The notes under the pieces: model-generated
Databases searched by the model: none
Told to the model about the DNA's origin: nothing
What the model saw: the letters and a program-made list of their open reading frames with translations, nothing else
Assembly: GCA_014526335.1 (NCBI GenBank)
Contig: JACTAT010000029.1
Location: 6,054,327-6,118,326, forward strand
Direction of reading: 5' to 3'
DNA length: 64,000 nucleotides
Source: Chrysaora quinquecirrha
Taxonomy: Eukaryota > Cnidaria > Scyphozoa > Semaeostomeae > Pelagiidae
Translations under genes and position numbers: made by a program
In this document: in pieces, positions 1 to 11,489 of the stretch
How the letters are laid out: every line of letters starts with the position of its first letter
Numbering within the stretch: the stretch's first letter is position 1

Positions 1-490
1 AAGCAACTAATTGCCAACTATTTGCCAAGGCGTTTTATGTCGACAGGTTATTGCAATAAGTTACTTCCAAAGAATCGCCGATGAGATGCCGGCAACTAGT
101 TCTATGACAGTGCATAGTGACTGGCTTTAGTGCTAAATTTATTTTTAAAAATTATTTTAGTGTACCTTTGATTTCCAGTTATTTTTGGGAGTCTTTGCAG
201 AGTTCCAAGATCCGCAGCCAAACCGATATCAACTTCCTAGAAGTAGAAAATGCAAATTGTATCTAACATTCACAGATTCGGCTTAGCTACAATTCTTACA
301 ATAAGATTATTAGTACACTGTGCGGCGAAACACAAAGCAGTGGTATATTTTGCATAGATTTTGTCATGGAAACCCACTCTAAAAAGTCAAAAGCTGCGTT
401 AAATAATACAGTGTAATCCGGTTAATGAACTTGAAGGCATCAAAGAATTTGGAATATTATAAGGAAAATACGTTTTCAACAAGGTTGAAG

Positions 491-672
491 GTGCTGTGGC
501 GTCGTGGTGTAATCCAGCTGACTCGTGGTGTCAGAAGCTCAGTGTGGTCAGGGTTCGAGCCCAGCCACGGTAGCGTCACAGCCAGGGTCGAGGTCTCGAT
601 TAGTTAACCTACTACTAAGATCCTAGCGACTGGCACTAAAACACCATTTCACCTTCACCTTCACCTTCACCT
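491..672 (+). repeat. tRNA-derived SINE with CACCTT tail
   Basis: The 5' part looks like a tRNA gene, with a B-box-like GGTTCGAGCCC at about 548-558. A non-tRNA body follows, then a (CACCTT)n tail. The body recurs in reverse orientation near 36273-36461 and 48536-48680, including the shared phrase around 'actaagatcctagcga'. An intact tRNA cloverleaf is not convincing, so this is a SINE rather than a tRNA gene. Confidence 0.75.
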
Positions 673-774
673 TTTTTGTTTTCTGCTTCTACAGACAATC
701 GGAATAACAAGCTTATAACTCGAAAGTATTTTTCAGTAAGTGATAACTGGAGTGTAATATTATTGCAATTAATC

Positions 775-1141
775 AATCAATTCAGTCCATTAATCAATCA
801 ATGAATTGGTCAATCAAAAACTCAATCAATCAATCATTCAGTCAATCAATTAATCAATCAAATAATCAGTTAATCTATTAATCAATTTATTAATCAACCA
901 ATCAGCCAATCAATCAATTAATCAACCAAGCAGTCAATCAGTGAATAAAATAGTCAGTCAATCAATCAATCAAATAATCAGTTAATCTATCAATTAATCA
1001 ATCAATCAATTAATGAATCAACCAATCAATCAATCATCAATCAATCAAAAAATCAATCAATCTACCAATCAATTAATCAATTCATCAATCAATCCATCTA
1101 TCAATCAATCAATCAATTCATCATTCAATCAATTAATCAGC
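775..1141. repeat. (AATC)n / (TCAA)n imperfect microsatellite
   Basis: About 365 bases are dominated by the tetramer AATC with point variants. There is no coding potential. It lies between the SINE and the last visible ECH1 exon. Confidence 0.95.
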
Positions 1142-1360
1142 CATGAAACTGTGACCAGGATCTTCTTGAAAAGACAAACAGAATAACAAAAAGAAGAAAA
1201 CCTCACTGGGATTGAAAATCTAGGAAATTAATAAGGGAGTCTCTAATTAGCCGTTGGGGGTCTAAAAAATTTTTTTAAATTATCAATAACCCCCCAGTTT
1301 ATTTGGCAATTAAGAATAGCTGTTATTTCTCTTTTTTGTATCAAAATGAGCCACACAAAC

Positions 1361-2243
1361 CTTGATTTGAAACCAAGCATCTGAGCTGCAAAGTCTTATG
1401 TCACAAGCTGAAATGAGATCAACACCACCACCAATACATCCTGAATGAATAGCAGCTATAACTGGTTGTGGGCACCTTTCGATTACATTAAATGATCTTT
1501 GCATATCAAGAATCATTTGACGGGTTTTCCATGCTTTTCTTGCTGCATCCAATTCCCCTTGGTTGAACTCAATAAATGTTGAAGCATACTCCATTAGATC
1601 CAGCCCTAAAATGAGCAAAAATCTGATAATTGAATCAAATTCTTTGTCTTTTTTGCAAGTATGAAGCAACTAATGCAAATCTAATCTACCTGCAGTAAAG
1701 AATTTTCCAGATCCAGAAAATATGACAGCTCTGATTTCTGTGTCAGCCTTTATTGTCTCAAAACATTCAACCATTTCCCTATAACAAAAAGAACATAAAA
1801 TGCCACCATTAAGCTAAGTAACTAAGGGAAACAGGACAAGTTGGCCCACAACAAAGTCGGCCCACACCATGTGTTAGACACTTCAGCCCACCATGTGTTA
1901 GACAAGTTGGCCTGTAAGCGTATAACAAGTCGGCTCACTAAAATGTAATAAATTTGAAAAATGTGCACTGTTAAAGCAGGGGTTTGGGGGTACTAAGCGT
2001 AACTAAGTCCTGTCTACATTACTTTGAAATCACACACTCAGTTTAACCCAAAATGCTCCACTTACTTGAAAAAGTTTTTGCTCATTGCATTTAATTTCTT
2101 TGGTCTGTTCATCTCCACATTGACAACATTTTCCGCAGGGCTTGTTATTTTCAATGTTTCAAATTCCAGTGAAGCTAGGTTTGACTGAAGGCGCATCCTG
2201 AGTCCTTTGGCAACAGAACTTGTCTCTGACACCAGTGTTTTTG
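1361..2243 (-). CDS. ECH1: ECH1-like delta(3,5)-delta(2,4)-dienoyl-CoA isomerase, internal exons (partial)
   Basis: Three minus-strand exons join in phase: 2066-2243, 1690-1778 and 1361-1605. The product is a crotonase-fold protein. Landmarks include NRPKKLNAMS, FSGSGKFFTAGLDL, FNVIERCPQPVIAA and GCIGGGVDLISACDIR, which closely match animal ECH1. ECH1 isomerises dienoyl-CoA intermediates when unsaturated fatty acids are oxidised in mitochondria and peroxisomes. The first catalytic acid, the Asp in GGGVDL, is present. The second (Glu in the KE motif) and third would lie in the next exon, which is beyond the left edge or not recognisable. The first coding exon, expected to carry the targeting peptide, was not found upstream; the exon at 2243 opens in phase 1. 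I see no break in the three exons, so the gene is probably functional but cut by the window edge. Confidence 0.9.
1820..1945. repeat. Short reiterated 'aagttggccc' repeat in an ECH1 intron
   Basis: Variants of 'caagttggcccac' and 'tcggcccac' recur, with 'catgtgttagaca' duplicated. It resembles the larger 'aacttgccccac' cluster at 20935-21290 in reverse sense. It lies in the intron between ECH1 exons 2066-2243 and 1690-1778. Confidence 0.5.
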
Positions 2244-2530
2244 CTAGAAAATGTTATAAACAATGTCATATGGTTAAAAGGTGTAGAGCTGGAAAAATAA
2301 TTGGGGGGCTATAATTCAGTGAAGAACCAATGCAATTACGCTTTAGACTGGCCCTGATATGGTCCAAAGGTGCACAGTGTACTGGAGATGGTGCCCCTTG
2401 GTTATCAAGGGGGATCCGGCGGGGGAATGTATGCTCCCATTGCTCCCTCAGATTTTTCTTTCAATACAACCTCCATCCACAGCTCCCCCAAATCTTGGAA
2501 AAGAAGGCAAAGGGAGCTAAGCCCAAAACT
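2244..2530. other. No gene recognised upstream of the ECH1 exons
   Basis: I see no conserved exon here. The first ECH1 exon is expected somewhere upstream of 2243 on the minus strand but could not be identified. Confidence 0.4.
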
Positions 2531-3129
2531 CTAAAATTTCTTAAGGGCCGAAGGCCTAAAAGAAATTTTGATTTCATGATTATAAAATCTTAAGATTTAA
2601 TAGGCATCAACAAGGACCTCTGATCCAACTATGGACCAGCAACGTCTGTCCTTGGGGTTTACTACTTCACTTAATATTTAACTGAAAATGAGAAAGGAAA
2701 CAAATAAAATCACAATGTTTGTATTTCTGTAGTCATAATCTCAATCATGTTCACTGGTTCAGGTCTTATCTGTGTCGGCCAGAGAATCTTCTGCCTCTTC
2801 CGCGGCTTCTTCCTCTCATGGTGTGACCTGTAGATGAGAGGCGATGAAAATTTTTAAACCCCATTAAATGTAGGGATGGAGGGTGGGAATTAAATCTTAA
2901 GATTTTATAATCATGAAATCAAAATTTCTTTTTAGGCCTTCGGCCCTTAAGAAATTTTAGAATTTCATTTCTTATAAAATCTTAAGATTTAGTAGGCATC
3001 AACAAGGACCTGTGGTCCAACTAGGGTCCAGGCTCCTAGTTGTTCAGCCTTATTCAAACCTTAGGTTTTGTTGGCAAGGGTCAACAAAGTTCTAGTGTAC
3101 ATTTCTGATGGGTTACAAAATTTCTTATG

Positions 3130-3900
3130 GTAATGTTTTTCTTATACTGATGTACCCTTCCAATTTCCTCGTTCTAGAATGTCTTTTGTCAAAATACCCT
3201 GTTGAGAAACTTTGGAGGAACTTGCCGCTGGCAATGAATGCGAGTTAAAGGTTTCTGTATCAATACCCGCCTTACTTAAGAGGGATGTTATCCATCTTGT
3301 CAAGGAAGTTTTTGAAATAGGTTTATGTGGTGGATTGACACTGAGCCAGAAATGGTCCTGATCTTCTTCAGATAGCTTTCCTCTCTATGACTTTGTCATG
3401 TCAATATATGAATCTTTGGCTGTGATTGGACAAAGGGCTTTGTCTTGAGGGAATGCACAAAATGTAATTGGTGGATTGGGTTTCCCTTGTTTTGAGTGTT
3501 TGACATTGCCTGAAGTGGATACATTTGATATGAATCATTAATTTTACATGTTTTAGAAATTCTTAAAGCGTGAAGTTCCGACCCCCTGCTAATTGCAGTA
3601 AATCCAAGGAGAGTTACCACTTTCTGTGACAGTTCCATAGGTGTTTAGTTGTAATTATTGGTCAAGGTCCCTTTTATATAGTTAAGGACTTGTTCCACGT
3701 CCCATACAAATGAATATTTCGGCAAAGGAGGTCTTTCTTTAGAAATCCCTTTTAAGAGCGTTCTGACCTGGGGGTGTTCTCCCACTTTAAAACCGTCAAT
3801 TGGGCAATGCATTGCAGAAATTGCTGATCTGTAGTTATTAATCGTTCTGCATGCTTTATTATTGTTGTATAAATGTGCCAGGAAATTTATGATTTATTTC
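3130..3900 (-). pseudogene. DIRS tyrosine recombinase, decayed
   Basis: Fragments match the DIRS recombinase domain: a TINNYRSAISAMH-like N-terminal part, then FTAISRGSELHAL (with the box I Arg), then FNSHSLPAASSSKVS. The family's His-x-x-Arg motif here reads His-Ser-Leu-Pro, so the second catalytic Arg is lost. In-frame stops separate the fragments. Confidence 0.75.
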
Positions 3901-4409
3901 AAAGTACACTTAAATGGATCAACCTGTTGTTGACTACACCAGCCAGAAAACTTTTCCCAGTTTGTGTTGAAATTGCTTCTCGTACCTGCCGTTCTTGCAT
4001 TGAGGATAAGATTGGAAGCTGACTTTGATATGCCTGCACTTTGTAACTGTTCCCCGAGATATGCCATGCCGCTAGTTTCAGGTTCATGTTCTGTATAAGG
4101 GGATGTATTATGTCCCCTGGATTTGTCAGCAGATTGAACTGTTGTGGAAGGAGGAACGGTGTTTTGTTGCCATTGCTAACAGTTGAGGGTACCATGGTTG
4201 GGCTACCCATAATGGGGCAATAAGAATCATGTCTATTCCATGTTTCATCACTTTCTTCAGGGTTTGGCCTATTAGGTTGAAGGGGGGAAACGCATACAGG
4301 AACATGCGATTCCAGTTTTGATGTAAAGCATTCGTTGCCTCGCTGCCTGGTTCTACTTGTCTGCTCATGTATCGGGGAAGTTGATGTGACACCCGTGATG
4401 CAAAAAGGT

Positions 4410-6255
4410 CTAATTATGGTCTCCCAAGTGTTTGGCATATCTTGTTGTTGGGTTCAGTTTCCATTCGCTGGAATCCCATGTGTTTCGAGTTTGAAAGTCT
4501 GTCTCCTTGTTCAGATATGTTTGGATGTACTCTACAGTAAGGATGATCTTTTTCAATAGAAGATAATCCCATATTCTCTTCGCGATTTGTATCAATGACT
4601 GGTTTTTGGTGCCCCCCATGTTCATTATATATGAAAGAGCTGTGGTGTTGTCCACCATTAAATGTATTGACTTCACATTCTTTCCTTTCGTGAATGTTTT
4701 TATTGCTAGTTCGGCAGCTATCATTTCCAGCTCGTTTATATGCTGCTTTTTCTCCTGCTGAGACCATACTCCCCCTGTTGATACCCCCTGGCAGTGAGCT
4801 CCCCAGCCTCCGTTGGGCCCCCCTGCTGCATCCGATGCGATTGTCATTTCTGGAGGTACAATTTTTATTGGTTTCCCTATTGAATTGTGAAGGAGCATGT
4901 TCTCTTTCCACCATGTCAGTTCCAGCAGTGCTTCTGGTGACAGAAACACTTCGGTTTCGTATGACCTGCTGTTCAGGTTCCTTCGCAGTAAATTCTGCAG
5001 AAATCTGACCTGAATTGGGGCTGGTGTAAAAGCTTGAGCGGTTGACATTAGTTTCCCCACTATTTTGGCTAATTTCCGTAGGGTTATTCGCGGGTTGTCT
5101 AGCGTTTCTTGACACAGTTGAAGGATTGATTGTGTCTTCGTTTCTGGGATTGCAAATGTCATGTCGTTGGAATTGATTTTTATTCCCAGAAATTCTATGG
5201 TCTTGGCAGGTGTGAGGGATGACTTTTCCCAATTTATTACAAACCCCAGATTTTGTAGGAGATATAGAGTGGTGTCCCTTGCCAACTCTGTTTCCTTCAC
5301 TGTTTTGCCCATTATTAACATGTCGTCTATATAAATGATTATTCTGAAGTTGAGTTTTCTTAGAAGTGTCATTGGGACCTTCAGAATTTTGTAAAAATCC
5401 TTGGGGCTGGCCCCAGACCAAACACCAGAGAGAGATATTCGTAAAGGGTCCCGTTCCATCGAAAACGTATTAGTTTCCTGCTCTCTGGGGCTAGGTTCAC
5501 CGAGTAATAAGCATTTTGAGATCTATTTTTACTAGAAAGTCTCCTGGTTGTAAAAGCTCCTTGGCGTGTCTCAAAGTTTCCATTTTGAACTTTTCGTAAG
5601 GTACAAATTGGTTGAGGGTTTTAGGTTGAGAATTGGCCTGAAGTGACCTTTTCTTTTTCTCTCTTACAAATATGTTGCTTATAATTTGTCCCCTGTCTGG
5701 TTTTACTGAGCGAATTACACCCATGTCCAGCATGTTTTGCACTTCGGTTGAAACTACCTCGTTTTGAGCTTTGTTCAGTTTTAGCTGTTTTGGCTCGTAC
5801 ATTTGAACCGGTTTTCTTAGAAGAGGAATTTTGTATCCCACTACCCAATCTAGAATCATTTGATCTGATGTCAGCTTTTGCCATTGAGGTAGGAAGTGTT
5901 TTAGCCTTCCACCCATGGGGTATTTTACATAATTTGCCTTTATTAGCCCCTTATTAGGGAATGCACATTTCCTTGAAGGATTGGTTGCAAGATGATGCTG
6001 GTTGGGTGTACTTGGCTCATTGGTTGGGTTAATTTCCAGTTCCTCACCTCTTGAGCCCCTTGGTGTTGTTGTTGTGGCTCGCCATTGCTCCACAGAGCCA
6101 CCTTCACTTCTTGATTGTGCTGTGGAGCCCTGTCGAAAGGGCTGCTGTTGTTTCTTGACACACTGTAAGTATGGCAGGGTATTTAACTCCACTGCCCGTG
6201 CGTCCTTTGTATCTGTTTGAAGAACTTGTCTCCAAAAGATTACCATTTGCAGCAT
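4410..6255 (-). pseudogene. DIRS reverse transcriptase / RNase H, frameshifted
   Basis: The N-terminal RT part is read at 6255-5497 (motifs GVIRSVKPDRGQ and PGDFLVKIDLK). The rest is in another frame at 5459-4410, with IYIDDMLIMGK and then an RNase H-like region beginning ASDAAGGPNGGWG. The expected RT motif between the two parts is broken near 5460-5510. The C-terminal DIRS region continues in other frames to about 3899, with FPPFNLIG and NLKLAAWHISG. Confidence 0.8.
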
Positions 6256-7135
6256 GGAGCTGCTCTTTGTATTTGTCTTTTACCCACCTGTGGGCTCGTT
6301 CTCTGCTCTTGGCAAGGGATGTCAGGATAGCCCTTCGTCTCTGGAACGTTACTGCCGCTATGGCCTGTGACAATAGTGTCATTGATTTATCCAGTTTGCC
6401 CCGGATGGTTGATGCTCGTATTTTGCTAGATTTCTTAGCATGACACATTTTCCAAACTTGGCTAAGTGGGCCTGTGACATCCCTTATTTTTGTGCTTATT
6501 CTTGCCAGAGATTGGTCATTTTTTGTGGCATAGCTATTTCTGCTTTCGCTTAGATAAGTTTCCATCACATTATCAAGTTGTGGAGTGCAGTCTATGTTTT
6601 TAGGCACTGGGAAGTCCTCTAGGATATTTTCCCTTACCTCTGTCTCCGTGTAATGTTCTTTTAGATTTTTTGAGAACGACTTTGCTAAGTCCTTGGGGAG
6701 TTTCCATGAGTTTTCTTCCCCGGACTTTGTCATCTTCCAGATTTCGTTCTCAGACGACGAGCCTTCAGAGGACTCTGAACTGAGAGATGATGATGACAAT
6801 GAGCTTGAGGAGCAAGAACTGGAGGAGGAATATGAATCTTTCCTCTTGCGTTTTGCTTTCTTGTGAGGAGGCATTTTGACCTTCCTTTTCTTATGAATTC
6901 TCCGTTTTTTGGGAGGCGGAGACTGCCTCGTGGTTTTTGGCTTTTGTTCACCACCAGAATTGTATCCATCTGCATCCGAAAAATCCTGCTGGTCATCGTC
7001 CCAGCTAGGTTCGTAGTCTCTATCAGGTGAACTGATAGGTGTTTCCTTTGAGTTTTCTTCGTCTTCGACTGTAGTAAACCCTTTGTTTTTCGTTTCGTGT
7101 GTCTGTGTGGTGTCTCCGTCCTCAGGAGACGCCAT
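6104..7135 (-). CDS. DIRS gag-like protein
   Basis: The start chosen is the ATG at 7135 (MASPEDGD), although the frame stays open further upstream. The N-terminal part is acidic and threonine-rich. A basic Lys/Arg stretch follows (KKRRIHKKRKVKMPPHKK), then a long serine run. This layout is common in the first ORF of DIRS elements. The frame overlaps the start of the RT frame at 6255. It is a mobile-element gene, not a host gene. Confidence 0.7.
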   Translation of the reverse strand: MASPEDGDTTQTHETKNKGFTTVEDEENSKETPISSPDRDYEPSWDDDQQDFSDADGYNSGGEQKPKTTRQSPPPKKRRIHKKRKVKMPPHKKAKRKRKDSYSSSSSCSSSSLSSSSLSSESSEGSSSENEIWKMTKSGEENSWKLPKDLAKSFSKNLKEHYTETEVRENILEDFPVPKNIDCTPQLDNVMETYLSESRNSYATKNDQSLARISTKIRDVTGPLSQVWKMCHAKKSSKIRASTIRGKLDKSMTLLSQAIAAVTFQRRRAILTSLAKSRERAHRWVKDKYKEQLHAANGNLLETSSSNRYKGRTGSGVKYPAILTVCQETTAALSTGLHSTIKK

Positions 7136-7522
7136 GCTGAACTTCGACGAAAAACAAATGAGGCTGAACAACTAGGAGCCTGGGCCCTAGTTGGACCAGA
7201 GGTCCTTGTTGATGCCTATTAAATCTTAAGATTTTATAAGAAATGAAATATGCCTGGAGTCTGGGGAGGTTTCCAGGAAGCAAAGTAGGGATGTCATCTT
7301 AGACAAAAGCAGACCAAAACGTAACATTTAAATTATGCTTTAAATTAAACTCTTCTAAAGCTTCACAGATTAGCCTTAAATAAATGTCATTACTGAATAC
7401 TGATGCAGCTTTATTGTCGAATATATTTCATAGATAGCTGTTGTAAGTTTTGACAGTCTGTGTGGAGAGCTCTGCCCATTTATGATAGAATTCTTTCTGT
7501 AAGTATGCAGTGAAAATGATAT

Positions 7523-10500
7523 TTAGAATGAATCTTCACTGCCATCAAAGACCAAGAAGAATGCCAGAATGGTGCAGAAAATGAAGAGATTTCCAGTCAT
7601 AACGAGGGCCATCGCACCATATTTTATCTGTGAATAAAAAAAAGTTTCAACATCACAGAATGAAGAGAACACGCGAAAACGCTACACAATTTTTGGAGTA
7701 TCTTGTACACAGTACCAGATTAGCCTTAGTAAGACAAGACTCTTCCTTCCAAGAATTCATCGCCTTCAGGGGGACGATGTGACCTGTGTACCATCGCTGA
7801 ACTTTCGCCAGAGTCCGAGGAGGTTAGTCCTGTATGGCATTCCCTAAACCTCCCCGAACTCTAGGGAATGTTCAGCCATGGTATACAGGTCACATCGTTC
7901 CCGTAAAGGCGATGAATTCTTGGAAGGAAGAATTTTGTCTGACCAAGGCTAATCTGGTACTGTGGTTAAAACTGGATGCCCGCGTAACAGGCTTTAAGTT
8001 AAAATCTAGTACTAGGTTTCTTATAAAGAAAAACGTGTACTGCCGACAACTCTCTAAAACTGGACATAACATTGATCCAATAACATTGGTTTCCTTGTAT
8101 GGAGGTTCCTCTCCTCTGTTATGAGTTACAAACATTTCGAACAAAGATACAAAAAACGGCACATTACTTACAATTTGAGCTCTTGCCAAAACAATAGGAA
8201 GACCTAAGAAGAAATTTTAACTCATTTAGTACAGTGTTAAAAATGCGCAATAATAATGTTCAAAATCACAGTCAATGCATTGTGTGGCATTTCTCCTCAG
8301 GGTTACTCCCATATGTATGGGAACGGGATGTGCCATCTTTTGAGGCACCTTTTTAAGGGTGGAAAGCAAATTTTGGGGTATCGATATTCGCTAAAATTAC
8401 AAACTTGGGGGTATCATTTTTGCTAAGATGATCAATTTTGATAAAGGCACAATAAAACTGCCAAATAAATTTCAGCTGTATAATTCCAAAGATTTTCGGG
8501 TGTTTTTATGAATTATATTCCTATTGCTTTGTAAACTTTAGGGTATACTTAAAATGTTCATAAATTATGGGGTCAAATTTTTGTAAAAAATGACACAGGG
8601 GATCAGGGTTTTATGATCAACAACGATTGGAAATCTGCAAGATCCTCTCCCCCAAAAGACAAGCATTATGATGCCCAGGCTATAAGCAATGTGAGAACGA
8701 GGCTTCAACATGAAATCATAGCTTACCAAAGGCTGAAATAACAATGCCAGCAGTAAAGAATAAAGCTATCTCAGCAACCAAACTACAAAAGAAATGGTGA
8801 ATAATCTTTGAGCAGTACAGAATTTCAAAATTGCAAGAAACAGCGGAAAAGAATTTTTAAGGACATACTTAAAAGCTTTTTTTGTCTGACACTCTGATTA
8901 TAAACGTCAGAAACAGACCAAAACACTTGAAAAAGGCGGAATTCATACCAAGATGGGGATCGAAAGGATTATTTCATGTGTTCCTTCGACATTAGCAGCC
9001 TTTTTACTAACGTGTCTTTGGAAGAGATTATAAGATTTTTGCCAGAGCACTGTACCAGGGTGAGCTTGTTAGCCCACCGTACCCTGCGGACGTATTTGTC
9101 TGCTAACAGGTCGGTAGAATTCAGCTTCAACAATGAAATGTACAGACAAAGGCATGGTGTTGCCATGGGGGGGGGGCATTGGGACCGGCGCTAGCTAACA
9201 TCTTTGTTCATTTCTACGAAGGGTAACTTTTCCGATCTACATCAAAACCTCCGGTTTATTTTTGATATGTTGCTTGAGTCGGACTTGGACGAAATAAGGT
9301 TAATTCTTGTTGACAACAGCTACCATGAGGACAATATTTCGGTTTTTTCGCAAGATGATCGCAAGTTTTCGGCTGATAAAAAGTATGATCCGCAAAAGTA
9401 TCTGAAAATGCCTTGAATGCGCAACATACCGCTGTGATCTGAACACGAAATAAAAAGGCCAATACTAAGTGCTTTGCTGCTGTCAACCCTTTGTTAGTTT
9501 TAGCACTCAGAAAGTTCTACCATCCATGTTCCATGAGGGTCTTGAACATGTTTCTGTTGGTGACTGGTCGGCAAAGGAAAAATTCTTGAAATAGGGAATT
9601 AAAATAAATTAAAAAACAAAAAGACAAGCATGATTGATAGGAATGAAACATACTTGGTATTCCCAGAAAATGATGAAAAATCACCACCAACCCTTCTTGT
9701 TATCAGAGCAGGAATTGGTGCCAACACATAGAAGAATACTAAAATTAACAAAAGATTCAATAATTAGCATGCAAAATTTGGGTTTTGAGAGCATTACTAT
9801 TAAGCTTGGAAATGTGAAGGTGAAATGGTCTATTTAGCACCAGTTAATAGGATCTAAGAAGTAGATAAACCAAAGCTAGAAGCTGCATTAGACCATAGAT
9901 AGCACCTTCTAAATTATCATTGAAAAAGCTTTTTGACAGGAAAATGTTTTAAAGAACATTAAGAGATTTAAGAGTGATAGCAGGAACAAGTTTATTACTT
10001 ACAATTAAACAGAACCCACCAGGGCCTAAAAAAAACAAAAAAATATAAACTGAAAGGCATGTTGAACTCACTGCACATCAGTTCTAAAGAAAGATGGCAT
10101 CATCATCATGATATTTGATATTGTCATTAGTTAAGCTTGTACAACCATCAAAAAGGACTTTCTAGACCTTCTAAAACCTGCTAGCCAATCAAAAGATAAT
10201 CACTACATACATTTGAGAAGAAGTAACCTGTGTTTAGACACTCTTTACACTAGCACAGATCCAAATGGGTATAGATCCAATTGGGGATCCGTGATCATTT
10301 TTGCTTGCATTTACACTGCAACAGATCCAATTCAGATCGCATTTACACTAGGACAGATCCAACCAGATCCACCCAACTGCTTTTGAGGTTTTGGCACCAG
10401 CAACACCATACCACTATATCGTGGACTCTTGAAGAGAAATTTCCAAGCATCTATCCTTAAGAGTACCTGTTTTCAGTCATTTACCCTAGGAAGCGATCCC

Positions 10501-11489
10501 AAATGGGTACAGATAGTATATCCAAATGGGCACACATCCAGCAGGTCCAGTGTAAATGGAAACCTTATCTGCACTAGTTTTTGTATTGATCCACTTGGAT
10601 CTGTGCTAGTGTAAACGGGGTCTTAGATTCAAGAGCTGGTCAAGCTCAGGCTAAAAATCTTAACTTAATCTTAATCTTAGTCATTCAACTCTTCCATTCT
10701 ACTTTATCTTCCATTTAATTGTTGAAACCACCTTATGACTGGACCTGCTAAACTACTTGTCTTTACCTTACTGACAATGTAGGCAAAGCAAAAGGCAAGC
10801 AATGCATTAATACCCTCTTGGTGTTTGAAATTCATGTAGAGCACATCCAAGTACAACCAGAAGTATTCCAATTGCAGCAGTAAATGACATGCCAACGATC
10901 CTTAAAATGAGAAAAATAAAATAACAATATTTACAATAATGATAATAATAAGTAACAAAGAAACACACAAAGCTGATTTGTTTGGGGTCTAGTGTTAAGT
11001 GTTCATTTTGTGGCAGGTCTCAACAAGATCCTGGGTGTGCTACAATCAATTTGAATGAGAAAGTGGGCTATTTTCAGGTAATGCACCCTCAAACAAAGGT
11101 CATGTGCCATTTCATTATGAAATTTGTCACAAATGATGCCTTTGATATTTTTGTCATACTTGGGCAGCATGTCCCTTACAAGATTTGATCAAGTGCCCCC
11201 CGGGGACCCAGGCGCACGTAAAGAGTAGCTCAATTTCTTGTCGTTGCTGCCACCCCTGTCTCTGATGGGGGTTTTCTGTTCAATGAGACCTCGGACTGAA
11301 AGTATTTGGCGTCAAGAAACGTTTCCTCAATTCTGAGTCTTTAGACGTTGACACAATCTTTGCTTTATGAAAAAGGAAAGCATAATAATCATGAGAATAA
11401 TGGATCCCAGGATCCTTCTGCGATTCTGCCTCTAACTCTAAGCTGAAATCATTTTGTCAGTTGTTTACTTACCCTGCTATGGTGCCCAT
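7523..11489 (-). CDS. LEPROT: LEPROT/VPS55-family endosomal membrane protein, copy 1
   Basis: Seven exons join without a phase error: 11473-11489, 10814-10900, 10003-10025, 9654-9738, 8727-8782, 8172-8203 and 7523-7627. They encode 134 residues, close to the 131 of human LEPROT. The order of landmarks matches the family: MGTIAGIVGMSFTAAIG, LVVLGCAL, PWWVLFNLFFYVLAPIP, FFTAGIVISAFGLPIVLAR, then IKYGAMALVMTGNL and an acidic tail. Four hydrophobic segments are visible. Family members reside in Golgi and endosomes and tune surface receptor trafficking (yeast Vps55 acts in late endosome to vacuole sorting). Exon 3 is only 23 bases. Introns contain a MITE, a Penelope fragment and a hairpin. LEPROT versus LEPROTL1 cannot be decided. 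Confidence 0.92.
7708..7964. repeat. Long hairpin (inverted repeat) in the last LEPROT intron
   Basis: The left arm, about 7708-7826, matches the reverse complement of about 7847-7964 over nearly its full length. 'gaattcatcgcctt' on the left answers 'aaggcgatgaattc' on the right. The spacer is only about 20 bases. It is probably a fold-back MITE. Confidence 0.75.
8290..8620. repeat. Repeat of the 'cccatatg..ggg' family
   Basis: Runs such as 'cccatatgtatggga' and repeated 'ggggtat' phrases resemble the regions at 41340-41720 and 43355-43740. All lie in non-coding DNA. The element boundaries are uncertain. Confidence 0.35.
8970..9600 (+). mobile_element. Penelope-like element RT fragment
   Basis: The translation starting with CSFDISSLFTNVSLEE and continuing through FSFNNEMYRQRHGVAMG matches Penelope-like reverse transcriptases. 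The frame breaks in a G homopolymer at about 9167-9177, after which PALANIFVHFYEG continues in another frame. It is truncated on both sides and lies in LEPROT intron 4, antisense to the host gene. Confidence 0.75.
10237..10626. repeat. MITE with 'tttacactagcacagatccaa' type ends
   Basis: The left end 'tttacactagcacagatcc' is answered by the reverse complement 'ggatctgtgctagtgtaaa' on the right. Related 'cagatccaa' phrases recur inside. It sits in LEPROT intron 2. Confidence 0.75.

Larger units (their letters stand above)
2533..7245 (-). mobile_element. DIRS-type tyrosine-recombinase retrotransposon, degenerate
   Basis: In minus-strand order there is a gag-like ORF (7135 to about 6104), a reverse transcriptase with IYIDDML (about 5320), an RNase H and DIRS-type domain, and a tyrosine recombinase (about 3900-3130). 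Inverted terminal sequence at about 7165-7245 is matched by about 2960-3045, sharing 'aggtccttgttgatgcct'. A further inverted pair lies at 2533-2600 and 2893-2960. Split inverted repeats with no LTR are typical of DIRS elements. Frameshifts near 5500 and stops in the recombinase show it is dead as it stands. It sits between the ECH1-like and LEPROT genes. Confidence 0.85.

Noticed and set aside
548..558. Possible functional tRNA gene (B-box-like sequence)
   Set aside because: No convincing cloverleaf, and the same unit recurs with a long non-tRNA body, so it is a SINE.
2330..2593. Candidate first exon or small gene near ECH1
   Set aside because: The frame is on the wrong strand and runs into the DIRS terminal sequence.
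4694..5008. Plus-strand frames across the DIRS element
   Set aside because: They are antisense shadows of the minus-strand RT/RNase H.
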